A stretch of 64,000 nt of DNA from Polyodon spathula (taxonomy: Eukaryota; Chordata; Actinopteri; Acipenseriformes; Polyodontidae), in the NCBI RefSeq assembly GCF_017654505.1, contig NC_054565.1, forward strand, positions 1,073,616 through 1,137,615. The letters are read 5' to 3'. Under the pieces are notes generated by a model, which was not told the DNA's origin, did no database searches, and was given only the letters and a program-made list of their open reading frames with translations. Position 1 is the first letter of the stretch; the number at the start of each line of letters is the position of its first letter. Positions 11,461-27,621 of the stretch are shown here, one piece after another. The position numbers were made by a program, and so were the translations under genes.

Positions 11461-11721
11461 CTGGAAAGCAAGAACAAAACAAAAAAAAAACACATTCGTT
11501 TTGGGATCATTTGCAATGCAGACTTAGGCACTTTGCCAATCAACAGATACACAGTTAAAATGAGAACCTGTTCATGCTTTCTGCAAAGAAAAAAAACAAA
11601 GTTTCGTAATGCTCTAAAGGTAGCTGGTTAAAAGATACCCGAACTCATAAATCCCAGGTGCTCCACTCATGAAAGCTACAGCCAGTGGTTCACCTGTCGC
11701 AGAGCAGTAACGCACAAATGT
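11461..11721 (-). other. Start of GRIK3 intron 1, up to the gap
   Basis: This is the acceptor side of intron 1, with a T-rich (minus strand) polypyrimidine tract before the CAG at 11463-11461. It is otherwise featureless and runs into the first N gap. Confidence 0.8.
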
Positions 11722-12221
11722 NNNNNNNNNNNNNNNNNNNNNNNNNNNNNNNNNNNNNNNNNNNNNNNNNNNNNNNNNNNNNNNNNNNNNNNNNNNNNNN
11801 NNNNNNNNNNNNNNNNNNNNNNNNNNNNNNNNNNNNNNNNNNNNNNNNNNNNNNNNNNNNNNNNNNNNNNNNNNNNNNNNNNNNNNNNNNNNNNNNNNNN
11901 NNNNNNNNNNNNNNNNNNNNNNNNNNNNNNNNNNNNNNNNNNNNNNNNNNNNNNNNNNNNNNNNNNNNNNNNNNNNNNNNNNNNNNNNNNNNNNNNNNNN
12001 NNNNNNNNNNNNNNNNNNNNNNNNNNNNNNNNNNNNNNNNNNNNNNNNNNNNNNNNNNNNNNNNNNNNNNNNNNNNNNNNNNNNNNNNNNNNNNNNNNNN
12101 NNNNNNNNNNNNNNNNNNNNNNNNNNNNNNNNNNNNNNNNNNNNNNNNNNNNNNNNNNNNNNNNNNNNNNNNNNNNNNNNNNNNNNNNNNNNNNNNNNNN
12201 NNNNNNNNNNNNNNNNNNNNN
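11722..12221. other. Assembly gap, 500 N
   Basis: Exactly 500 unresolved bases. Open frames reported across it have no meaning. It is the first of three identical gaps; see the finding on gap spacing. Confidence 1.
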
Positions 12222-12331
12222 CATCAGATATACAGCACAGCACAAGCTTGTTCAGTTCATTCTTACCTGCACAGTTATTAGTCATGATAAGGGACTTGCT
12301 GAATAATCATGCAGGCACTTTTATTCATAGA

Positions 12332-12600
12332 TTTTTTTTTTTTTTTTTTTTTTTTGAGAGTGGAAGAGTTTTATTTATAAACCCACTTATGAGGCTTTAC
12401 TCTTTAGCCTTGGACATGGTTCTTGAAGCACTGCACATGTATAAACAGCTTAGCTATGTCTTGCATTTGCAATTGTCTTCAGCCATGGTGGCTTTCATGG
12501 CTGTGTCATTGTGATACGCTTATACTTGGGCAAAGGCATACAGGCCAGTATATGAAACCAAAAAGATAACTGCATTGTCACAGAACACAGTGTATTCAAA
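12332..12600 (-). pseudogene. Possible 3' end of a retroposed transcript
   Basis: On the minus strand, a run of 24 A (12355-12332) is preceded by AATAAA about 17 bases upstream, the spacing of a genuine polyadenylation signal and tail. That arrangement suggests an integrated cDNA copy. The sequence further upstream has short readings with stops in each frame, and I could not identify a parent gene. The right-hand boundary is a guess. Chance association of AATAAA with poly-A in AT-rich DNA is the main alternative. Confidence 0.35.
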
Positions 12601-13219
12601 TATAAGCCCAGATACTTTTTTTTTTGTTTTAACCAATTATACTGTTTTTAAAGTGTGAAAGATTCCATCCATATAAAGCTTTCCACAGGCTCTTTTTACT
12701 TTGCATAATGGAACAATATAAGCATATTTCACATTTATTCTGTAACCAAGTGGTGCCTGTTGCTTCTAGCTGGAACAAATCAAACATAATTTACCAGTTT
12801 GGCCAGGATTTGAACTCAGTCTGAAATACCACAAACAAATGGATGTTATTTATTTTGGATAAATTCCTATTGGACAGAACAGAGATCTGGCTAAGGTTAG
12901 GATATTTCCTGGTACTCTTTCCAGTGTTGTAATTAAGGGGTATGGTATAGCAGAAGAGTACGGGCCAAATTTAATAAGCTTTTGCAGTGACATGTTCACT
13001 TTTAAGAAACATTGGTGCCAAATCTAAGTAAGTGTTTGTACACTACATGCTTGTGTACAGTGTATGAGGAAGAATGAGCAAAAGGGTTGTTTTGGGTTGA
13101 TTGGCCTATTTATTACTTTATTATGTTTTTTTAACTAATGAAATTTCATCAATTTTAATGCAAAGTGATGGTGTCTTCCAATATGTAATTTGTATAATGC
13201 ATTATTGACTTCAAAACCA
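12601..13219. other. Non-coding, nothing recognised
   Basis: AT-rich sequence without a credible coding frame, RNA gene or known repeat. Confidence 0.6.
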
Positions 13220-13233
13220 CCCCCCCCCCCCCC
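13220..13233. repeat. Poly-C run (C14)
   Basis: Fourteen consecutive C. A second, similar run of 13 C is at 36601-36613. The length may be imprecise because of homopolymer error. Confidence 0.95.
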
Positions 13234-13965
13234 ACCTGTTTTAGTGAAGGGGTGGAAAACACCTGTCTTGCTCATCTGTCAATCACCCATAACATGAACC
13301 TATATGGTGCCCTGTTTGTCAGGAACCCCTTTGTAAACATTCATGCATATGGATTTTTTAGTGACAGAGTTTCACTATTGGAAAAAAAAAAAAAACTTGG
13401 GAAAGATCAGTTTTTAGTTGTTTTCTTTACATTTGTATTTTGAAAGGAAAGAGTCATTTTTTCTTCAAATATAATGGGTGTAATGGGAATACATTGAGAA
13501 TGCTGTATGAGACAAAATGAATACGGATGAGTATGTCTGGATTCAATGATTGCATCATCAAATTCCGACAAACAAATCCCTATGATAAAACATAACTGAA
13601 GCCTATTAAAGAGAAGTGTGGCGCACATAAATTCCTTAACTGCACATCAGATACATGGCTTGTCAATATACAAGGTGTCCCAAAAGCCAGTCATCGGCCA
13701 GCCTCACCCCATTGACTATCTGCACCACACCTCAAAATGTTATAAGTTCATTCCTCTTTGCTTTAAAGGCATTTCACACCTGAAAGAAACAGAGAGACAA
13801 CCAATATTAACAATTGTGCTACTAATGACTGACCAGCTGAGACCATGTACAGTGTTTTATTTGTGCTAAAAGTGAAGGAGGGACATGTTAATACTCTTGG
13901 AACCAGGAGACCTGCACAATAGAAGACACAAGACTTTGCAACTAGCGCTTCACAAAGGAGAGATG

Positions 13966-14314
13966 GTCACTGGAGAGCAGGTGGTCCTGGGAGAGAAGGT
14001 CACTGGAGAGCAGGTGGTCCTGGCAGAGAGGGTCACTGGAGAGCAGGTGGTCCTGGGAGAGAAGGTCACTGGAGAGCAGGTGGTCCTGGCAGAGAGGGTC
14101 ACTGGAGAGCAGGTGGTCCTGGCAGAGAGGGTCACTGGAGAGGAGGTGGTCCTGGGACAGAGGGTCACTGGAGAGCAGGTGATCCTGGGAGAGAGGGTCA
14201 CTGGAGAGCAGGTGGTCCTGGCAGAGAAGGTCACTGGAGAGCAGGTGGTCCTGGCAGAGAGGGTCACTGGAGAGGAGGTGGTCCTGGGAGAGAGGGTCAC
14301 TGGAGAGCAGGTGG
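13966..14314. repeat. 33-bp minisatellite, 10 full units plus a partial one
   Basis: The unit reads GTCACTGGAGAGCAGGTGG followed by TCCTGGSAGAGARG. It recurs exactly every 33 bp from 13966 to 14295, with a partial copy to 14314. Units differ at few positions (GAGCAG/GAGGAG, CTGGGAG/CTGGCAG). Because 33 is divisible by three, the array is open on both strands; the plus reading repeats VTGEQVVL(G/A)E(K/R). It is notably GC-rich compared with the surrounding DNA. I treat it as non-coding because no splice structure or homologous protein is recognised. Confidence 0.97.
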
Positions 14315-16120
14315 CAACAGACAACCCAGTTACCATTTAGTATTGAGTGAAATCAACAGAAATAAATGAACAATCCTCAATGACTGATTTACTTTTTCAG
14401 TATAGTGGTCACATGTTAAATAGGTTCTTAGTCTTTTTGTTGAGACGGTTCCCTGAACAAGCATGCTTATGAGATCCATTTTAAATTAAACTATGTTTAT
14501 ATCAATCACGTCCCTGCTGCCAAAAATAATAAATGTTTCCCATCAATCATTTCGTAAATATGTGGTTTATTTCAACTTCTGCGTAAAATATTCCAGTTGA
14601 AAAATGTTATCATCATCATTAATTCTGACCTGTGCAACATTTGTTACAAAAGATGCATTGAACTGCATAGTAATTTAATAGTAGATTGGCCTTCTATTCA
14701 TTTCAAGTGGGCTTACAGGTACATTATACCATCTGCTTGCATAATCATGTATGATATAAATGCATTTATTGACTCTCTGAGACCATTCCTTCTTGACAAT
14801 TGAAGTCAACTGTTCCATTTGTAAGGCTCAACTGTTCTCAAGTGACCTTGTGACCTTTATTCTTTGTTCACCCGTCTATCAGACCTACAGGCTTGTCTTG
14901 TGTGTTTCTATTATTCTTCACAGTATGACAATGGCTTGTGAGAATGTGTCTGGTTCACAGTGGACATCCTTTCCTTTGTCCTGTGCACATTGCTTTGCCG
15001 GTAAATCCTTTTTTTTGTTAATCAATACAGACTTAAGTCATCTTACGCTGTGGGACGTGAAGGACTATTTGGCCTTGTCAAGCCGACTGATACACTGAAG
15101 TTGATATTTTATCGATGAAAGACAGGGTGAGGCTACAATCACAAAAAGCCATTTCAATGGGAATGTTTTTTTTTTCTTTTCTTTTTTCTGGGCATCATTT
15201 CCTGATCACAATATAGATTAGCTGCATGTCCTCTGATAATGCTCAGTCTACAAAAGGGGGAAAAAAAGCTTTACTTGGTAAAATGCTCACTCAAGAGTAT
15301 AGTGGTTGACACGATTTCCATTAACATTTTATGCAAAGATCCATTAACATGCTAAATGCGTAACTGAGTAAGCACAGTTCACCAGATTGCACATTAAAAC
15401 TTTAATATTTCTGAGAAAGGCATTGATTTGGGATATATAATAAGTTCAGAAAATTCAGAAATTGATTTGGTGGATTTAATAGAAAACAAGCACCCGGGTA
15501 TGTTTTATTGGCTTTCAAGCAAGCAAATTAGGTTCTCTAGTTACGGTACGCTAACTATAATGAGATTGAAAAATGCAAATCACAAATAAAACATTGTTTT
15601 GCAAAGTACCACATTTTAGGAAGTAGGTTAGCTTGTTTTTGTTTATTTATTTATTTATTGTAATCAAAGACTAAACAGTAAAGTAAATATGATTTAGTTT
15701 CTAGTTAGTAGTGCTAATTGTAATTATATATATATTTTTTTAACCATTCACCTTTGTATAATGTTTAAAATAAAATGGTGTGCAGGTCTAGACTGGACAA
15801 CAAGCCATTTATAGAAAAAGTAAGACCCTATAGAATGGTTGTGTTCAATACAAAATATCCATATCCTTTGCTGATACAACTGTATTTCCAGTTTTTGCTA
15901 AAGTTATATCATTAAGAAGCTGTAATGTTTGACAACTTTATTTTTTAGGGTTGGATAATTATGGTCAAAGTACAGTATAACACAGAGTAAACACTTCTAT
16001 ATTACCTAATACTGCAGGCCTCAAATGGACACAAAGGCGAAAAAAAAACAAAAAACAAAATACATGCAATACCTCTTGTGTCCAGCTTTCCACTTGCAGA
16101 AAAAAATGTTTAGGGCCAAA
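14315..16120. other. Non-coding, nothing recognised
   Basis: AT-rich sequence with short homopolymers (for example poly-T near 15165). No gene, RNA or repeat family is recognised. Confidence 0.6.
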
Positions 16121-16318
16121 AGAAATCTAAACAGGACGATGCACTCAGTGAGCACTGTAAAATGGATGGACAAGAGACATGAGATAAGAAATCTAAACAG
16201 GACGATGCACTCAGTGAGCACTGTAAAATGGATGGACAAGAGACATGAGATAAGAAATCTAAACAGGACGATGCACTCAGTGAGCACTGTAAAATGGATG
16301 GACAAGAGACATGAGATA
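16121..16318. repeat. Perfect tandem triplication of a 66-bp unit
   Basis: Three copies start at 16121, 16187 and 16253. Each begins AGAAATCTAAACAGGACGAT and ends GACATGAGATA. I see no difference between the copies, so the duplication is very recent or homogenised. The unit length is a multiple of three, so open frames run through it on both strands; these are not evidence of a gene. Confidence 0.98.
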
Positions 16319-17247
16319 AGTAATTAATTTGATCACTGATTGGCCTTAACAAGAATAATTGACTCAGTTACTGATGTCGCCGCTACAATACATCACACAG
16401 CCATTAAGTAATATATTTTGTGTGTGTGTTACCCAAACCATCTGCTCACCAACCTAACAAAAGAGAACTTTGTGCAAAACACGAAGAACATGGTGACCGG
16501 CACTTTCTAGACTGTCAGAACTAATCAGCATCAGATAAGTTAATGGAGAACACAAAACCTATTTAAAAGCTACATTTACCACTCGGCTGATTCCATTACA
16601 TTCTGTAATTTCCAGGTGTCACATTTCCTCTCAACATGTCTGTCTTAATGCTCTCCCAAGCTGCCTTGATTAGTTAGACTTTACTGACTTCCAAATTCTT
16701 TCCCCTGAAGCCTGCAGGTGTTCAGATATCAAATATTTACTGGATAGCACAGCTACACAAGGAAGGAAGGAAGGAAGGAATGCAGGGCAGAAAGAAGAGC
16801 ACATTATTAGTAGTATTAGTAGTATTATTTAGGTTTGTGCTTTTTTGTGTTACATCCTTCGACAGGCCTGAAACAGGCATATTTAAAGTAAAAGGTGTGC
16901 TTGTCAGTAGTATATGGTGCATACACATTATACTATATTATATCTTCTGTCACTTCCCTTCTAGCTATAATTTTGAGCTCCACCTTCTGCCCTGTGTTGT
17001 TCTCCTATGCATCTCAATAGCCTAGCTGTTCTCCACTTTCCTGATCTAGGGAGAGACATGGCTGTGACCTGAATCAGAGACTTTAACTAAAATACATATA
17101 CAAAAAATGAATGTCAGTGTACTTACATGGCATGGAAAATCAGTGTCCTCATTACTGTTATTTAAAAAAAAATTAAAATTGAGCAAGGATTTCAATGTAT
17201 AAAGCTACACAGAACAGATCAACTTAAAAAGGAATCATGTATTATTT
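16319..17247. other. Non-coding, short (GGAA)n only
   Basis: A short (GGAA)5 tract is at about 16760-16780. Nothing else is recognised. Confidence 0.6.
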
Positions 17248-17774
<527 letters not shown>

Positions 17775-17909
17775 TCCTGATGTGCTAATCAAATAAAACA
17801 CTGCAAAGAGGGAAGAGTTTATTATATTTACAAGAGAAGGATTACACGTGCAAATGTATCATGCCATTATATTACCTTAACATGGTAGGTAATATCTTCT
17901 TCTTTATTT

Positions 17910-18076
17910 TTTTATGGACCACCATCACAAAGCTTTTTACAGAGGTAAATAGGTACTTGCATGGGCCTGTGAGTTGACCTCACTATTGCTCAAAGAATGG
18001 GAGACCAGAACATCTGTGAGAATTGACTCCAATATAGTATTTTTGGACCACCATCACAAAGCTCTTTACAAGGTAC
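17910..18076. repeat. Diverged direct repeat, period about 130 bp
   Basis: The block TGGACCACCATCACAAAGCT followed by (T/C)TTTACA occurs at 17915 and again at 18044. The sequence between differs. It looks like overlapping fragments of an interspersed repeat or an old partial tandem duplication. The family is unknown to me. Confidence 0.6.
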
Positions 18077-18867
18077 AAGATACAGGAGGCACAAAAATGC
18101 ATTTGTCCACACAAGCAATTACACACAAATCACTAACGTCAAAACCATTAGTGCAGGAGCATTTCACTCAGGCATTCTTATCCAGGCTGTTCTCTGTAAG
18201 AAAGCCAATACCACAAGATAATAAACCTGGGCTGATAAATACATGGGGAAGGAGTTGTGTAGTCTGACTTTCTAAGGCACAAATAACCACAACCTGCCAA
18301 TGCGGTTGATTTGCAGGTGCCCTCGGAATTACTTACTATTTTAAGGTAAATTAAATGCAGAAAAGTAAGTGGGTTTAATGATTGTCTTTCAGTCCACTTG
18401 GTATTTCTTTGGAAATGGCCTTTACCTTAATGAATTAGAGATTAAAACCAGTCCTTTTAAATGTAACCAGAGGCTGAAGAGCAGCATTGTTATCATTATT
18501 GACAGCCTGTGAAGAGAGACTTAAGCACCCATATCATTATCATAGTAATTATTTAATTGTTTGTGTCGGTATGCATAGATTTTAAATTCCTTCAAACATG
18601 TCTTACGACCCTTTCTGCTGTACCTTATCTGCATGTTCTATTTAATGTTGTGGTTTGAAGAGAAAGTTGCTGCAAGGAGCAAATTGTATTGTGGTTGTCA
18701 CTGGCACTGCCTCAGTAATATGAATTTGAAGGAAGACACTAATATTGAAATTCAACCTCATTTCTTTTAATGGCATGGTTCTGAGTTTGCTGTTTCTCTT
18801 GAACGTGCTTTGGGATACGCCACAGTTGTTGCTGTTGTTGTTGTTGTCAGATTTCAACATTATTATT

Positions 18868-18908
18868 TGTTTATTTAGCAGACACCTTTATCCAAGGCGA
18901 CTTACTCA
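18868..18908 (+). repeat. Fragment of a widespread fish interspersed repeat
   Basis: TTATTTAGCAGACACCTTTA followed by TCCAAGGCGACTTAC closely resembles the motif TTTAGCAGACGCTTTTATCC-AAGCGACTTACA, which recurs in many ray-finned fish genomes. Only the core is recognisable. A hairpin (18918-18995) follows it directly. Confidence 0.65.
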
Positions 18909-18917
18909 CTTGTTTTT

Positions 18918-18995
18918 AGCTCTTAAACAGTTGCAGATTTCAAGGTAGCTATAACATTTTATAAGTAGCTTGAACTCTGCAACTGTTTAAGAGCT
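18918..18995. repeat. 78-bp hairpin with a 20-bp perfect stem
   Basis: AGCTCTTAAACAGTTGCAGA (18918-18937) is exactly complementary to 18976-18995. The stem continues inward through TTCAAG with a few mismatches to a short AT-rich loop. It could be a MITE, the inverted end of a neighbouring repeat, or a small-RNA-like hairpin. There is no evidence of transcription. Confidence 0.8.
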
Positions 18996-19139
18996 GAAAT
19001 CAATCAAAAAGCAAATTAATTAACTATCAGTTCAGTTAAGAGTTTAGTTAAGTCATTGAGAGCTCAGTTGGAATGAAAACCAGAAGACACTGGGGGTCCC
19101 CACAACTGGGTTTGAAAACCCTGCTCTGTGCACCGTCCG

Positions 19140-20716
<1,577 letters not shown>

Positions 20717-20782
<66 letters not shown>
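20717..20782. repeat. (AT)33 microsatellite
   Basis: A 66-bp uninterrupted AT tract. Confidence 0.98.
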
Positions 20783-20784
<2 letters not shown>

Positions 20785-23411
20785 TCATGGTTATCACTTT
20801 ATCATTTAAATATTAAAGCTGCATGTAATTTCAAAGTAAAATCAAAATGTCCTTTTTCAGAACAGAGGAAACGAAGAAATGTTTATTGAATAAAGTATTC
20901 AGAAAGAAACATGTAAGCCTAATTGATAATGACTATTTTCAAGCAGTTAGACTACAACTGTCTCCATGTATAATGTGTCACTCTACACACAGTAATGCTG
21001 TTAGTACTTCACACAGCTCAGTGGTTTATACTCTGTTATCTGTCATCTCAAGCAGACCCACTCTGTTAAATTGAAAAAAAAAAAGAAACATCTTTTGGTT
21101 TGATATTCAGTAGTTTGTTTGCTGGACAGTTAATATGAGCAGAGAAAGAAGTGCTTCCATCAGCAAACAAGTAACTATTTGATTTTAAGGGGCGATCGAT
21201 ATTTTAAAGCCTATCGATCTGATTCTCGGTTCTATATACAGTCATAGCCATGAGTAACAATGAAACTTTTTTTTTTTTCTTGATTCTAAGAATTTTGCAG
21301 AAAGACAAATTGCACCAAACCATGAAGTAGCCCTTCAAGAAAACACTTAACGAATAGAAGCTTGATAAGGCTGAGCAGGTTGCCATAACAACAGACAGTG
21401 GCACAGACATATAATGCTTCCTTTTGAGCTACTCCTGTTGTTGGAAAAAAAAAAAAAATCACTTTTTTCCAATTTGTCCTCTTTGTATTACCAAAGCAAG
21501 ACCTCAGTAAAATAGCATAATATAGTAACTGGTACCTTCACAACTCAAAATGGTCAAATGTCTTCCCCCTTATATCACAATATATGAATATCAAATGATG
21601 TAGACAGGGTAGCCCACTCAATGGGAATGATTGTCACAGAGACTCTAGTCACAGAAACACTGAGGGAGTCATCCCAAAAGAACCGTTGTGTTTTCTGTTT
21701 ATCCCACACATAATTAACCATTTACTTATGATGATAGATTTAAGACAATAATTAAGTCCTTTTTGTTTAATGGATTAAACCTTATCGTTCCTGAGAGGAT
21801 CTCGTAATTCAAAGCTTTGGAAAGAAGTTATTGTGAAATTGTAAAATAAACAAGAAAAGAAAAAAAACTTTGAAACTCATGAACCACAAAAAAAACCCAC
21901 TCATAAAGCCTGCCCTCCTATATCAGATCTGTGTCCCAATGGCTTAGAATCCATTAAACACTTTTGGAGTATAATACAATTCAATTATGTTTCTCAGCAT
22001 GTCAGAGCATGTATTGCTATCAAGTTTGTTTGACACTTCTGTAAATGACGTAAGCTTTTTTATTTAAATGTTTCGAAACATGTAACATTTAACAATAATG
22101 AGGCAAGTAAAATTGGTGTTGCAATGTTTGAAAGGGTTAATGTTATGCTGAGAAGCTTTTGAACAGGTTGCAATTAATTAGGCTTTCGGTGTAAAGTGTG
22201 TTACAGTGCATCAAACAACACAGCCCATTACACAAGTTTATTCATGAACAAAAGCAACATTTACATCACAATTAATAAATAACATGCCTGTAGAAAAACA
22301 AAACAAAATCTCTTCCCACAGTGACTCAGATAAAAGCCTAATATATTTTCTACTTAAAGCTTCTAATACCACGAGCACTGTGATTTTAAAGGGTGTGTAT
22401 GTCAGGGTTAAGAAAATATTTTTCTTATAAGGTGAAGGGTATGTTAATGCCATCTGAATAGAAGTTGCTCAGAAATGTAAATTGCTTGCCTAATTACCTA
22501 AGTGACATTCTGAGACAAGCCACACTGGTAATGTATAACCTAACCTGACAGAACACCTAAGGCTTTGTCACTGCGACTCAAAACTTAATTTGAAGTTTGA
22601 GATGTAGATTAGGCTACAGTAAGAAACATTTTGTTAGAGTATGCTAATAATGAAGTTTTTCTGTCTCTCGTTAAAACACAGATTAGATCACTTTGCTGTT
22701 TGGGTAAGTGCATTTAATAAAAGACAATAAAATGTGCAACAGAAAGACCGTTTCAAATTGGTGTCTTTATTAGAACATGTTTTAGTTCAGTGTTACTTTT
22801 ATACCTTATAGAAATGGGCACTGTACATTATACATTGTTTCATTTCCTTTAGTCACATATGTTTAACACCGCACCTCTAGAATCTGTTTTTTTATTGTTA
22901 TAATGTTGCTAATAATCTTTCATAACACATTTGAAGTATTCAGTGCAGGTAGTTGAAAAGTCTTACTTTTCTGAAGACGAGAAAAACAATTTGAAAGTTT
23001 CTGGTGGGTTGCGAATAAGGCTATTCCATTAATTCTCAGTAATTTCATTTCCCCAGTGAATCAGGGGGGTTTCGAGGGCCAGGGTTTTTTAACATTAATA
23101 GATGTTACTCTACAAGAGAGATAATGTATTTCTTTTGGTTCACCAATTCAGCTAAAGCTATCCTTTAGACTGAGGCTTGATTACATTCAGTAATGGTATG
23201 GCAGCTACAGTTTTTTTGTATTACAAAATTTGCTTTGAACCCACCCCTCAAAAAAAGCACAATAGAGATAATAATACTGCACCTGGTTCTTTTCTTAATG
23301 GCAATTAGTTTGATTAGAAACCTCTCCATAATGAATGTGAATCTGTATTACATTAAACACTACAAGCATGTGGGGTCACTAAATAGATTGTATGAACAAC
23401 AATAGAGAGCA

Positions 23412-23413
<2 letters not shown>
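20783..23413. other. Non-coding, nothing recognised
   Basis: AT-rich sequence with scattered short open frames (none longer than about 75 codons) that resemble no known protein. Confidence 0.6.

Positions 23414-23479
<66 letters not shown>
23414..23479. repeat. (TTA)22 microsatellite
   Basis: A perfect trinucleotide TTA/ATT tract. Two more of similar length lie at 27554 and 53806, so the motif recurs in this genome. Confidence 0.98.
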
Positions 23480-25517
<2,038 letters not shown>

Positions 25518-25523
25518 AAAAAA

Positions 25524-27549
25524 GATCAATTGTGGGAACATGCAAATCACAGTAATCATATATAAACAACTGACAATACATTATGCAGAAACACAATCTT
25601 TTTTTATGTGATGACATCACCCATGAGCAGCTACATTTCTGTAATACAAACGTGTATTTCAGTGTTTGATCTCAGTATGACTTGACAAGTCCTGTTTTAA
25701 ACCGAGGCCGGGGTGAGAACAGGTTCTGTGGTGAACTAGGGAACATGCAAGGGTGGAAATGAAAGCACAGAATGCAGTGGGACATTTAAAGTAATTGTAA
25801 AAGTAATTACTTCAATGTTCTCAAAACACCACCTACCTGTACATACAGCACAGTTGCACAGTGTCCCATGCTGGAGTATTAGACCTGTGTCAGAGGAAAC
25901 AGTGCCCCCTAGAGATCCTTCAAGACCACTCCTTACAGCACCTGACTTTCCTTGGAGTTGCATCATCCAAGGACTAACCAGGTCCACCCCTTAGCCCATT
26001 TATGCTCTGAGATCTAATGCGATCAGGCTCCAAAAGTAACAAATGGCAGCTTTTTCTAAAGGAAAAACAAATATAATAAAATAAAACAGATAAAATCTTC
26101 CTTTTCCAACACTCAGCCATCTGACTTTAGCAAAAAGCAACAAAGACAAAAACAAACAAACAAACACACCAGAGCTCCTCTTTGCAGAATTGCAGCCCGA
26201 GTTGCAATCCAGGGCTGCAATAGCAGGTTACTAAAAAAGCTCTCATTTAGTTACTACCTGGTGACATTGAGACACACACTGAAGCATAACAGGGTTACAT
26301 GGGTTTAATGATGTTGCTTGTCCTATCAAGTTAGATCTGACGATACCAGAATCGTTTGCCCATTCTTGCTGCTATTTTTATACCTGGCCACTATTATTAA
26401 CAGACAGGACAGCGCCTAGGTGCCATTCATCAAATAGCATTCATGCCTTTCTTTGAACTTTTGTAATAGGAGCGCAAATTAGTAATTTTTTTGTCTCCCT
26501 GTCCTAATACAGTCTGTGTGTAAAAGCCACTGGCACCGCTTCATTCCTGATATCATAAAACACTGATAAAGGTTAATGAAATGTGGGCTTCAACACTTCT
26601 AGATAGAGCTGCCATTTACCAGATAATGCCACCGAGGTTTTAGTGCAGGGACAGTGTCCTGTTATAAAGGGAACGATGACTGTAATCTTTCAAAGCCGTT
26701 GTGAGAAGCTATGCTGGTAAGAGGCCAACAAACTTCCTGATGAGGAAAGAAATCTGGATTCATTTACACTGAAATATACGTAGCATTACTGCAGGTAACA
26801 CTTTCAAAATCTCATGTCCCAATTCACACACCTTGATTAATGTCTGAATAGCAGAAACATTGCATTTCCTGAGATTTAAAGAGCAACTGGTTACAAGTAT
26901 GCCGTAGCACAGAAATCTGATCTCTGTTTCTATCTTTACATCTTAGTGACTTCTTAAAACTCATAGGATGAGAGTGTAACTGTTAACCGCCCTGCAACAC
27001 TGACTCAAGTGGATATAAAAAAATACAGTACAACACAAAGAAAAAAAAACAACAAAACATCTTAAACAAAATGTTATTTTTTACAGCCACTAGGGGCAGT
27101 GTTGATGCACAATATTGTCTATTATTGTGTGCGTTGGTTTATATCAGGAGGGTTAATAAGTTGTCAAACCACCATTTTTCTCCTGCATTGTAAGCAGACG
27201 TGCTCCCTGATTTCTCTCAATAATAAAAAAAAAAAATAGAAAATGCATTCCAACGATGTAGAATTATTTTTCAGATTACTTTTTTAAATCTGAATATTTG
27301 TTAGAATTAATCAAATGTAGAATATTTCGGTTGCTATTTGATGCGTTATTTTATTCTGAATACAGATAAAATTGTTACTATGTTGTGTACAGCACAGCTA
27401 ATGTGGTACTGTAGCTTGATCGATGCACACTGTTATCTTGTACTGTATGTCAGAAACACAGAAAAACCTCATCCACACACATGTAAAACAAGAAAAAATG
27501 ACTCACTTAAAATACTAGCAAGAACTGTAATGTCAGCATTTTGTATTTA

Positions 27550-27553
<4 letters not shown>
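25524..27553. other. Non-coding; two weak CTCF-like cores
   Basis: AT-rich non-coding sequence. CCACTAGGGGCAG (27087-27099, plus) and CTCTAGGGGGCACT (25901-25914, minus) resemble the CTCF core but with a missing or mismatched base. Nothing else is recognised. Confidence 0.3.

Positions 27554-27621
<68 letters not shown>
27554..27621. repeat. (TTA)22 microsatellite
   Basis: Perfect TTA trinucleotide repeat of about 68 bp. Confidence 0.98.

Noticed and set aside
11614..12285. Long frames spanning N runs (also 37087-37817 and 62599-63324)
   Set aside because: The middle of each is 500 unresolved bases, so the frame is meaningless.
13966..14314. CRISPR-like array of regularly spaced repeats
   Set aside because: The units are directly abutting with no unique spacers, and the DNA is vertebrate. 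It is a minisatellite.
13885..14340. A 151-codon open frame over the 33-bp repeat, read as a repeat protein gene
   Set aside because: The frame exists because the repeat unit is a multiple of three and has no stops in either direction. Non-repeat sequence on each side is short, and no splice signals or homologue are recognised.
16021..16352. Open frames on both strands over the 66-bp triplication
   Set aside because: These are a by-product of a unit length divisible by three. The repeated peptides have no known family.
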